Origin: Ascaphus truei
Taxonomy: Eukaryota; Chordata; Amphibia; Anura; Ascaphidae
Length of the DNA stretch: 64,000 bases
Direction: 5' to 3'
Assembly: GCA_036426205.1 (NCBI GenBank)
Contig: CM071574.1
Location: 11,164,099 to 11,228,098, forward strand
The translations under genes and the position numbers were made by a program. The notes below the pieces were generated by a model. The model saw only the letters and a list, made by a program, of their open reading frames with translations, was not told the origin of the DNA and did no database searches. Positions 29,901-38,955 of the stretch are shown one piece after another; within the stretch, counting starts at the first letter, position 1, and each line of letters begins with the position of its first letter.

Positions 29901-30988
29901 TATATAAACACCGACCTTAGGCTACGGAGTCAGGTCTGGAGTGCGGATTCCATAATCAGACATAGCCAGGTCAAGATTGGAGAAGGTAGGGTTAACGTTA
30001 TCCAGGCAGGGGTCAAGGCAGGCGGCACAGGAGCGGTGGTCGAGGAAACAAGCCGAGGTCATCAACAGGAAATCTTGGGTGTAGGTACTTCAGCACAGGA
30101 GGCTAGAACCTTGAGAGAAGCCACTGCAGCGGAGAAGCTTCAGCGAAGGTGCTGCAGTGCGTCAGGAAAAGGCCAGGAGTGAACTCCACTTGGAGGAAGC
30201 AGGAACCAGAGGTGCAGACACGCCACAGGAAACGCTGGGGAACCAGCATAGCCGCATCCGCGCGGTGAAAGCGAAGTCTGCCAGGAATAAGGAAGCAGCG
30301 CCGAGGCTACTATGCACAAAGCCCTAGGCAGCAGGGGACCAGGGCGCAGGATACAAGGCACAAGGAGCCCAGCAGGCCAAACAGAGAGAGTCTGTGACAA
30401 GCACAGTAACTTGCAACTAGGATTGCAAAGTCTATGTCCAGCAACTTCCTGAGGGCGGGGCAGGCACTAAATAGCACAGGAGGCCAATCAGGCCAGAGCT
30501 GCACAGGAGGCAGCAAGAGGCAAGTGATTGCAGAAGCAGGGAATAGTTTGTCTGGAACTTGCAAAGCTCCGGATGGATGGGCTCCAGCCAAACCCAGGAG
30601 TGGATTCCTGACAGTTCTCCAATGCAACTACAACACACATCACTGCGAAATACTCAAAGAACTAGATTGGTCATCACTAGAGTCTAGGCGCAAAGTTCAC
30701 CTTTCCTGTCTTGCCTTTAAATTCTTTATGGGCGAGCTACCCAGCTATCTGAACAAGCTCCTCACCCCTACCGCATGCAGCACCTATCACCTGAGATCAG
30801 ACTCCAAAAGACTGTTCATGGTCCCAAGGCTCAACAAAGTATCCAGATGTTCCTCCTTCTTTTACCGTGCACCCCAAAACTGGAACAACCTACCAGAGAC
30901 TCTCACATCCACCACCAGTTTAAGTTCTTTCAAATCTAAGGCTGTCTCACATTTTAATCTGGTCTGTAACTGTTTCATATGCCCATAA
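26998..30988 (+). pseudogene. LINE polyprotein: 2A-like leader, AP-endonuclease, reverse transcriptase (broken)
   Basis: The first ATG at 26998 opens a hydrophobic start (MNLLCILTFVFLV). A 2A-like motif GDIELNQ follows at 27271-27291, then a one-base shift into the endonuclease (ILTETWL, GGGVLFYI, LVLGDFNF, FSDHAIVYC). A stop lies at 27900-27902. The reverse transcriptase shows VVPIFKSGDK, NYRPISLLPILSKV, FLDFAKAFDTVDH, GVPQGSVLGPL and YADDTILY. Frame changes occur near 28485, 28775, 28945 and 29430. The C-terminal part resumes after the LTR in matching frame (LQCNYNTHHCEI... to SSFKSKAVSHF). It is not functional. Confidence 0.8.
29846..30613 (-). mobile_element. Solo LTR (768 bp) inside the LINE
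   Basis: The insert begins TGTAACG and ends CCTGACA (TG...CA) and is flanked by a 5-bp duplication GTTCT (29841-29845 and 30614-30618). Removing it and one duplicate leaves the LINE frame continuous. Orientation is inferred from a CTATTTAG TATA-like box read on the minus strand near 30464-30471. No internal retroelement genes remain, so it is a recombined solo LTR, probably of a Gypsy-like or related element. Confidence 0.8.
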
Positions 30989-32334
30989 TATATATTTTCT
31001 TTAACTGTGCATACAATGTCTTGTATATAATGTATACCCTGTTCATTTATGTAACTGTATTTGTAACCATGTATTATTTGTCTTTACTCTGATCCCAGGA
31101 CATACTTGAAAACGAGAGGTAACTCTCAATGTATTACTTCCTTGTAAAATATTTTATAAATAAATAAATACATAATCATCACGTTAAGGGATCTAGGACT
31201 AACACTCATTAGGAAATGATGGCTCATTTTAGACAGCAAAGTTGATATTATATGAACATGATATAATGGTTAATTAATGTAGAAAGACTAACTTGGCCAA
31301 CAATTTGAGTCCTGCTCCCTATTGCATGTTGCTTAGTTCATTGAGTAGTCAAACTGAAATGCAACTGAAGTACTGTTTAGGACGATTTAATTATCTCATT
31401 TAATTGGTTCATATATTTTTATGAACTTTTCCTCAATTTAAATGTTAAAATTACTAATAACTAATAAAAATGCCTGAAACGATAACAAGTGTGCACGAGA
31501 ATAACGTGATGAATTCCTAATAATTGTACCCGTTTACTTCTGGATACTTAGCCACAAACAAATTGTGTTTGTATCCGATCAGACCGTTATATTGCAATAA
31601 ATGATAAGTACATAGTGAGTGCACAAGCAGCATTACACATTTCTCTGTAGTGAAAACCTTGATTTCATTTTCCTTGTGCTTTATAAAAATAAAAAATAAA
31701 CATTTTCTATAGGGCACACCTAATTTTTTTTCAAACCTGCTTTTATCTAGCAGGTTATAACACATAGCGGTTACAATAATGACCTCAATGGCTCAATGTT
31801 ATAATGGAAATTGAATTTGTGACTTAGGTCACATGAGGTGATTTGTTGGGTTACAGACAGTTATCTTGCAATATTATTGGTCATATAATGAAAAAGAAAT
31901 TTCAGAGTCAGCTAAATTTCCCAGTTCATCCTTCCTTGTGCATTACTCTTACACTCATTCTAAATGTATACCAAAAAGTATTTACTGACTAGGTATAGTT
32001 TGATAGGGTTAATAAACAATCTATGTCAATACTTTTTACAAACAAACATCATCATGTAAAAAAAATTGAAAATGGAAAGAGGCTAAAGAAGCTAGACATG
32101 TTTTGCCGTAGTAGTTCCTTCTATGCACGAGTTAAAGGTCTGCTGTTAAATATATCCAATCACCAAGTTACAGTACAAACCGTTTTAGAAAGTTCCTTCT
32201 CTCACCTTCTATTGAGAAAATGGATTTCATGTAGAAGGAAATTTAACACAAGATCCTCTCTTTCCTGAACATATGAAAGCAGAGAACCCCAGTGTCACAA
32301 TATTTGTGCAGTATGGTAACTAAGAGGCATGCAG

Positions 32335-32445
32335 TATTCAAGGGGTGCTCAACTCCGGTCCTCGAGACCCCAAAAAACAGGTCAGGTTTCAGGATATCCC
32401 TGCTTCAGCACAGGTGGCTCAATCGGTGGCTCAGTCGAAGATGGG
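32335..32445. mobile_element. hAT-type MITE fragment (CAAGGGGTGCTCAACTCC family), half copy
   Basis: The sequence GGGGTGCTCAACTCCGGTCC, CAGGATATCCCTGCTTCAGC and ACAGGTGGCTCAATCGGTGG matches one arm of a palindromic family that also occurs at 33890-34055 and 35503-35635. Only one arm is present here. Confidence 0.6.
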
Positions 32446-33889
32446 AAGGGGGATTGTTATATGATTCAACACGAGGAGCTAGAAAATAATTACTTAAACA
32501 CATATTCATTTTACATTTACCAGATTTTTGCCGCATGATCATTTTTCTTTCTGTTTCCTGCTTCAGTAAAATTCATTGGGTCTGAGCACAAACCAAGGTA
32601 GATAACCGCATAACATGTGAGACACTCGGTTAATGGGTTTCTTACATTTAAGGATACTTTAAAGTACAGAATAAGAAATGTATAATGTGTTTCTAGGAAC
32701 ACACTTTAAAAGCTAAAGAAACAGTTTCCTCATATTATAAATGAGAGAGTCTACATTTTTAAAATCAGATACACAGTAGTAAGTAACTAAGATAACAATG
32801 CAGGTGTACTGCATTTCAAAGATAACCACCTCCACGAAGTCCTTCAACTTTACAGTTGAAACATACCACCCACCATCCCATATTGATAGTTTTTCTGTAA
32901 ACTATTTCATGTTATTTTCTGTTGTAATATTGTTACCAGACTACTTATCATCAGGAAGATATTTCAGGCTATGCTACAAATCATAATAGTGATGGTTTTC
33001 AGTTACTGCTGCTTCTAACATTCCCAGAATCTGATATCAAACCATAAAATGTTATTTTGCTAGATGGTTCTAATTTATTTGAAAACAGCCTATGGGGGAT
33101 ATTCTAGTAGCTGCAAATTTGTCCTTGCGCTGTTTGACATGACCATAATTCACAGATTAAAACTAGCCAAAAATCTGTATTCTGTATTACAAATCGCATC
33201 TACAAAATGTGACAAACTGCACCAACAAAGAGCCAATCCACTTGGATTGTACAAAGAGGAGGGGGGAATTTTGTAATATCCCCTAAAACCTCCCTCCAAA
33301 TAACATAGGGAGAGACACGTGCTCAAAAAGGAACACACCTGAGGTAAATGGGATATATGCTAATGAGAAATGCAAAGTATATTTAAATGAGTCACACCTC
33401 ACACCCCTAAATCCATAAACCAATACTGACAAGTTTAAGGGACCTTGTGTGGTGGTACTGGTGTAAGACCCAACAGGATCAAAGCCCACAACCTCTGCTA
33501 TTCAGGGCAGCAGCTCTAGAATTGAATTAAACCACATGCTCGCCATATGTTATTTGCAGGGAGGTTTAAGGGGATATATATACAATTTGAGAAACAAAAA
33601 AATAGACTCCATCTCTACTATGCAAAATGTGTATTTTAGTCTCTGGAAATGGAATTCACAACACATTCACAACACACCTTGAGGTGGCGAGAGAAAAAGA
33701 CAAGTGAGCTGTTTGAGGTGGATAAGCCCTTTGTACTTAACAAATATACTACAATTCTGCCACTGTAGTCATCACAAAATGCGAGTTTCAGCCTTTTCGG
33801 TCATTTCGCCTGGATTTGCAGCCCCGGAATAAAACCGCTTCTAAAAATGCCTTTTCCGCATGGTTTGGGTATGTGAGGAGGGCTTAGAG

Positions 33890-34055
33890 CATGGTTGGAA
33901 AACTCCAGTCCTCAAGCCCCCCAACATGTAGGGTTGCAGGATATCTCAGCTTAAGCACATGGACTGTGCTGAAGCAGGTACTGATTGAGCAACCTGTGCT
34001 AAAGCAGGGATATCCTGGAAATATGACCTGTTTAGGGGGGGGGGATTGAGAACAG
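33890..34055. mobile_element. Palindromic hAT-type MITE with exact 8-bp target duplication
   Basis: A 166-bp element with both arms: AACTCCAGTCCTCAAGCC... and ...CAGGGATATCCTGGAAATATG. It is flanked by GCTTAGAG at 33882-33889 and again at 34056-34063. Eight-bp duplications are characteristic of hAT elements. It carries no coding sequence. Confidence 0.7.
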
Positions 34056-34072
34056 GCTTAGAGAAATAGCAC

Positions 34073-34617
34073 ATACAGTAGTAGATGTATGGTGCTCAAG
34101 CACAGGGACCTATATTCATGTAATGAAGGGAGAGAGGAAGTACTGGGAAATCATAAATGTACTAAACCTGAGATTGGGCTCCAGATACCCTGAAGGTAGG
34201 AGTAGATGCACGGAGACACGCCCCCTTACCTCATTGGGCTGGCCCCAGGTAAGTGTACTCACAACTCTGTGTCACCAGTCTCTCTCTCCATCGGCGTGCT
34301 GCTGTTCCAGTCAGGAAGAGTCCAATGCAAAATTTTGTTCGTGCAGCGCACAGCCAAAAAGGGTGAGAGCAGGTCTGGCAAAAAAATCTTTATTAAAGGG
34401 TCATAAAAACGGAAGGCTGCAACCTTCTACGCGTTTCGTGCAATCAGATGCACTTTGATTCCAAGAAGTGCACTTCTTGATACAGTAAAGTGCATCTGAT
34501 TGCACGAAACGCGTAGAAGGTTGCAGCCTTCCGTTTTTATGACCCTTTAATAAAGATTTTTTTGCCAGACCTGCTCTCACCCTTTTTGGCTGTGCGCTGC
34601 ACGAACAAAACTTTGCA
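34073..34617. mobile_element. Insertion with inverted Penelope-type terminal fragments and 15-bp target duplication
   Basis: TTAGAGAAATAGCAC occurs at 34058-34072 and at 34618-34632, flanking a 545-bp insert. The insert's right part is a palindrome (separate entry) whose arms hold hammerhead-like GAAACGCGT sequence and a TTTAATAAAG polyadenylation-like signal, as in terminal repeats of Penelope-like elements. The target lies directly on the duplication of the preceding hAT MITE. Further TTAGAGAA copies at 34640-34665 make the local history complex. Confidence 0.5.
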
Positions 34618-34619
34618 TT
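34324..34619. repeat. Near-perfect palindrome, 133-bp arms, 30-bp spacer
   Basis: Arms 34324-34456 and 34487-34619 are reverse complements with only one mismatch seen (34332/34611). The spacer itself contains the palindrome CAAGAAGTGCACTTCTTG. Each arm contains GTGCA...TGCACGAAACGCGTAG, a stem followed by GAAA and the self-complementary ACGCGT. The near-identity of the arms implies a recent inversion-type duplication or insertion as a head-to-head pair. Confidence 0.85.
34490..34516 (+). ncRNA. Hammerhead-like remnant in palindrome arm (mirrored on the other arm)
   Basis: Stem GUGCA/UGCAC with loop UCUGAU is followed by GAAA and ACGCGU. The upstream CUGANGA half is not recognisable (UUGAUACAGUAAA), so the core is incomplete. 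The same sequence is on the minus strand in the left arm. Confidence 0.3.
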
Positions 34620-35502
34620 AGAGAAATAGCACCACTGGCTTAGAGAACCCCTGGCTTAGAGAAATAGCAAAGCATGCAAATCCAATCAGAAAGGACTCCT
34701 CCACAGATTAGCACAACTCGGAGCTACTCGTACTAGAATACGCCACAACTGTATGAGCCCAAACATGTTTTTTCTTGTAATATAGCCCTTCCTTCTTTGC
34801 TATTTTGTAAGTTGTGTGTGTATTTTGTATTATTAACATTTTCAATAGTACAAACTAAATTGTCCAATCAATAAACATTTTTACTTAAGTTTGTAAAAAA
34901 AATTGTCAGGAACACAGCAGCTCCGCTTAAAGAAAATTAGATTTCTGTAGTTGGAAGATTTCGTTAAATATGTCAAATTCTTAAGCATCGACAAGGGCAA
35001 TCTGTGAAATCTATAAAGTTAATGAGCTGCTCCTAAACTCTTATAATAAATGTTTCATTCAACATTGCCTTCATGATTGATTTTTTTAAATCCAAATACC
35101 CAATTGTTACAAATATGTAAAAGTAGTTCATATAAAGGTCAAAACAAGCTTTCCCAATCACAACGGCATCAACAATGTGAAGTGTCATTCCATTTCCTCG
35201 TGTATCATTTCCATTTCTTATGAAATTGACAACTGTGTTTCTGAACATGTATGGAATGATTTATGATTCTCCTTCAAAAGCAGTACTATCATTTTTTAAT
35301 ATTGTCACATAGTTTTTTTTATTGATCAGTTTATCTGACAAAATTGTAACCTTTTTATGATCACTAATATGCTTTAAAGAAAATAATAATATATTAAATT
35401 AGGGCAATTTAAATATGAAGTTCTATTTGATGTAATTAACCCATTTAGTGCTGTAATAACAGATTTATTTAATTATGTATGAGTGGACATTATCCCTTAA
35501 AC

Positions 35503-35635
35503 CAGGGGATCTCAACTCATGTTCTCAAGACCCCCCCCCAACATGCCAGGCTTTTAGGCTCTCCCTGCTTCAGCCCAGATAGCTCAATCAGTCCTTGCTC
35601 CAGCACAGGTAGCTCAAACAGTGGCTCGGTCTTTG
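35503..35635. mobile_element. hAT-type MITE fragment (same family as 33890-34055)
   Basis: It starts CAGGGGATCTCAACTCATG and runs through CTCCCTGCTTCAGCC and CACAGGTAGCTCAAACAGTGG. The second arm is missing; it is replaced by the Penelope-like terminal sequence at 35637. Confidence 0.55.
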
Positions 35636-35636
35636 A

Positions 35637-35667
35637 CTGAGGAAGTCACATGATGAAACGCGTCGGG
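35637..35667 (+). ncRNA. Hammerhead-ribozyme-like motif
   Basis: CUGAGGA, an extra A, stem II GUC/GAU (one wobble pair) with loop ACAU, GAAA, ACGCGUC. The 5' core half may in part derive from the abutting hAT MITE. Stem I does not pair well. Confidence 0.4.
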
Positions 35668-36015
35668 ACGTTCGCTGACATGACTAACATCACCACAGAG
35701 AGACAGAGACAACGCGCAGAGGTTTCATCTATCTCAATACCTCAGCAGCTGATCGTAACTGGCATGCTCGTGGATACAAGCCACATGCTGCCGGAACTGA
35801 GGGTGCTGGGATCCTTATCTAAGGCCCTATATCATCTGAGATGGCTTTACCCTGAGGTTTGCTCCGATGGAATAAGTGCATCTTACTGTACCAGCCCTCC
35901 ACTCCGAATGGTGACGTCTCTCCTGCAGAGATAGTCTCTCAAATGCCTCATTGTATTCTCCCCTTGTGAATGCTAGTCCTAGTGACTGTCTCTTTATAAC
36001 TAAACACTTTTTAAT
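35637..36015 (+). mobile_element. Penelope-like terminal-repeat fragment
   Basis: It begins with a hammerhead-like motif (35637-35667) and runs to a TTTTTAATAAATTG stretch near 36010. Organisation (GAAACGCGTCGGG, about 350 bp of non-coding sequence, then a polyadenylation-like signal) resembles the other Penelope-type ends here. No reverse transcriptase is present. Confidence 0.4.
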
Positions 36016-36379
36016 AAATTGTATACAGAGTTATGCTATGGAGCTTGCACTGCTTTCTCTTTTTTCTCTTTAGGTATCTATGTGGTTTGGCTACATCACT
36101 CAGAAGCTGCAGTTATCTCCGTAAGGATGTCCTCTATGAATGTGTCGCTCACAGAACACTACTGGAACTGGTCTGGTACACTAATCTGTTGTGACTATAA
36201 TTGTTTATATATGATTAATTAGTCATAGTGTCTACACTATAGTATTGGCACTATTCACTCACTTTCTACACCACACATACTTACTGTAGGTGTTATATCA
36301 TCTCTGTCAAGTGCACCAGTTCACTCAATCACTTATAGCACACTAGTCTAGCTCTACTATTTTTGCCTCTTTATATATA

Positions 36380-36409
36380 TATATATATATAATATATATT
36401 TGGCATGGC

Positions 36410-36446
<37 letters not shown>
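36380..36446. repeat. TA microsatellites
   Basis: Two TA runs separated by TTTGGCATGGC. Further TA runs lie at about 36808-36855 and 37080-37112. Confidence 0.9.
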
Positions 36447-36452
<6 letters not shown>

Positions 36453-36464
36453 TTATACAATATA

Positions 36465-36560
36465 CAGTGTTCGACAAACCTATACATTTGCACGCCCCGG
36501 CAAGTGGATTTAACATCGTGGCGAGCTCCTATTGGCCCAAGCAGCACACGGGGGGCGAGT
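36465..36560. mobile_element. TA-flanked MITE related to 9483-9638, copy 2, inverted and incomplete
   Basis: It starts CAGTGTTCGACAAACC after a TA and matches the reverse complement of copy 1 through CCCAAGCAGCACACG, then diverges. No right-hand terminus was found. It also sits in a TA microsatellite. Confidence 0.6.
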
Positions 36561-36859
36561 GATTTGCTTTGTCTCCTGGCGGTATTTTGGGACAGTCTGG
36601 ACGAGTAGATGTGTTTGTTTCGGCGGTAGAGGGGTTGTTTGGGGTTGTGTGTTGTGGGGGGACAGCAATGACGATAGGGAGAGGGAGACAGAAAGAGAGA
36701 GGAGAGAGAGAGAGGGAGATAGAGAGAGGAAGAGAGAGAGAGATAGAATAATAGATAGAGTAGAGAGAGAGATATAGCTATAGATTGAGAAATATGCAAG
36801 ATATGAATATATATATATATATATATATACATATATATACATATATATATATATAATAC

Positions 36860-37080
36860 GATACCGCATGTAGACGAATATCAAAGGCAGCACTCCAGAT
36901 GGTTGTCAAAAATAATGTATTAGTTCAACAAGACATCATTCCAACGTTTCGGTCCGCGAGCGGGACCTTTATCAAGGTGATTTGATTCGCAATCGGTATC
37001 GTATTGCCTATTTTACCATACAGGATTTGCACCCATTCTATTGATTTCTCAGACGGAGTGCCTATGGTTCTTTATCATCT
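36860..37080 (-). mobile_element. Probable Penelope-like terminal fragment with hammerhead-like motif
   Basis: On the minus strand the block runs from GGTGCAAATCCTG past the motif at 36941-36976 to CATCTGGAGTGCTGCC near its end. This is a dispersed-repeat organisation similar to the other Penelope-like tails in the window. Borders are TA repeats and are not exact. Confidence 0.4.
36941..36976 (-). ncRNA. Hammerhead-ribozyme-like motif (degenerate)
   Basis: The minus strand reads UUGAUAA (two changes from CUGANGA), an extra A, a perfect 5-bp stem GGUCC/GGACC with loop CGCUCGC, GAAA, ACGUU. The compensating stem is well kept although the core has decayed. Confidence 0.4.
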
Positions 37081-37112
37081 AATATATATATATATATTTG
37101 TTTATATATATA

Positions 37113-37797
37113 TGTAGCCATCCCAGTCCTGGCTAGTTGTCTGTCCTGCCTGCCATGTCAGTCTTAGTAAGCCCAACGTATTGTCAGTCATAATCCTGGA
37201 TTTTTCCCTACCCTTAGGCAGCCTTCCTGAGTGACAGTGGTGGCGGTGGAACTTGGTCTGTGTGCAGCCAAAGCAGGGGCAGACCACGTGCCCTCCCCCT
37301 CTGTGCTAGAGAGGAAGCCATGCCAAATTATAGTCAGTTCTAGTCTCTACGTCAAGGGATTGGGATGGGCCCTCAGCCCCACAGGGGGCTGAAGAGAAAT
37401 ACCACGCAGTTTGGAGAGGCCTCAATTATGAGTCGAGGTACATCCAGAAGCTTGGGATCTGACACCAGTGACTACATCGCTGTAATATCATCTGCAGTGG
37501 ATGAATAAAAAAGACCCTGTTTTATATACCCCTGCCTAAGTCTACAGTCTATTGAGTGGGGGTATGCACAATGTGTTTCACAGTGAGGACTGTCTCCAGC
37601 TAAGCTGGAGCCTGCTGTGAATGGAGGCGCTTGCACCTGAGAAGAACACAGCCTGATGACAACCAAAAGCCTGTCCTGTTCCCCACAGCATCGCGGAATC
37701 TCAGCATCTCCTGGAACCGGTACTAAGCACTACACCACCAGTAGCAAAGGCCAGATCTCCCAGAAGGTTGGGGGGGGGGGGGTAAAGCAGCACTACA
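37113..37797 (+). mobile_element. Possible solo LTR (about 685 bp)
   Basis: The segment begins TGTAGCCATCCC and could end CACTACA (TG...CA). It has an AATAAA-type signal at about 37504 (GAATAAAAAAGACC) followed by a TATATACCCC stretch. Flanking TATA on both sides would be a 4-bp duplication, but the surroundings are TA repeats, so this is weak evidence. Confidence 0.35.
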
Positions 37798-38763
37798 TAT
37801 AAATATATGGAGAAAATTAGGTGGAGACCTGATCCCAAAGCTACCCAGCTCACCGTGGCAGCAAAGATAGGATTTTATCCTGAAACGCTTGAAATCTACT
37901 GCTACATTGTAAGTAGCTTCTGTACTTGCACTGTAATCCAAATACAACTTACTTCACTATATTTGGCATCTCTCTCATTTTTTAGGTCTTGCCACATCCT
38001 GGAATTATCTATGGACTTTCACTGTATCTATGTCCTTGTAGCGGGTTTTCAATTATTTTCCATATGTGTGTGTGCGTGTGTGTAACTTTACTCTCAGATA
38101 TAGAAATGTCAGTAGCAAGCAGCATCACGAAATAAAGAATAAAGGAAGGATTTCACTTATCGAAGATTAGGTGTTTCTGTGTTGTGATATCTTTGTTTCT
38201 GATAGAGATTTTGAAAATGATTGACCGTCTACATATTGAGTGAAAAAGGAGACAGCGAGAGTTTTGTATGATGCGACACAAATATCCCACTTTCCTGGGA
38301 ACACTGATACACAGGAGATTATTACCAAAATCTTCCCTCTTCACTCAAATATAAAAAAAATCCTAGTGCTTTCATCTGAGATCTTTCCATGATAAATTGA
38401 GCGTTGTTTTTTCATCCATTTTTCAGCCAAGAGAATTCGAAAAATGGCACCGAAGGCCATATATATCAAATCTGAGGCAATACTGGTGATACGGATAACA
38501 CCAGATTTATCACAGAAAAAAAATTCCTATTGCCTTCAATGTCATATTTGCTGTCTCTTGCAAAGCAGAGCAAATGTCACCACCAGATCTGCAGTACTAT
38601 CAAAGAACAAGTGCTATTGCTTTGAATTGTTTTCCTCCTTTCCTCCACTTTCTTTTAGCAATAGGACTGTGATAAAAAGTCCCATGTATCATGTGTCAGG
38701 TTGTGTTTTGTAGCAGGGATGTGTGTAAGCAAAGAAGGCTGGGTAGCCGTGTTGCTCCTTTCT

Positions 38764-38955
38764 TCCACGTAATAACAAAGGAGGGAGATGGAGTAGGGGG
38801 TATGATACCTTTCATTGGACCAACAAGTAGTTGATATGTTATAAGCTTTCCAACCGCTCAGGGTCCTTCATCTGGTATCTTGTAACTTATCAACTACTTG
38901 TTGGTCCAATAAAAGGTATCATACAACCTACTCCCTCTGTCTCCTTTGTTACTAA
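38764..38955. repeat. Imperfect inverted repeat with central hammerhead-like sequence
   Basis: The left arm (AACAAAGGAGGGAGATGGAGTA, GGTATGATACCTTTCATTGG, ACCAACAAGTAGTTGAT) and right arm (ATCAACTACTTGTTGGTCCA, ATAAAAGGTATCATACAACC, TACTCCCTC...TCCTTTGTT) are near reverse complements. The centre contains AAGCTTTCC. The family also seems represented at 7330-7400. Confidence 0.65.
38841..38875 (-). ncRNA. Hammerhead-ribozyme-like motif (degenerate)
   Basis: The minus strand reads CAGAUGA (one change), an extra A, an imperfect GGACC/GGUUG stem, GAAA, AGCUUAU. Stem II has one mismatch and one wobble pair, and the AAGCUU palindrome is present. It is probably inactive. Confidence 0.35.

Larger units (their letters stand above)
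26176..31172 (+). mobile_element. CR1/L2-group LINE, decayed but nearly full length, with solo LTR inside
   Basis: The element includes a 70-bp tandem array at its 5' end, a leader-like ORF with a 2A-like motif, an AP-endonuclease and reverse transcriptase in several broken frames, and a 3' tail ending TATTTTATAAATAAATAAATA. The likely target duplication is TAATCATGATGTTA (26162-26175) and TAATCATCACGTTA (31173-31186), 12 of 14 identical. Without the LTR it is about 4.2 kb. It lies antisense to LRP1B. CR1 versus L2 assignment is from motif memory only. Confidence 0.8.
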
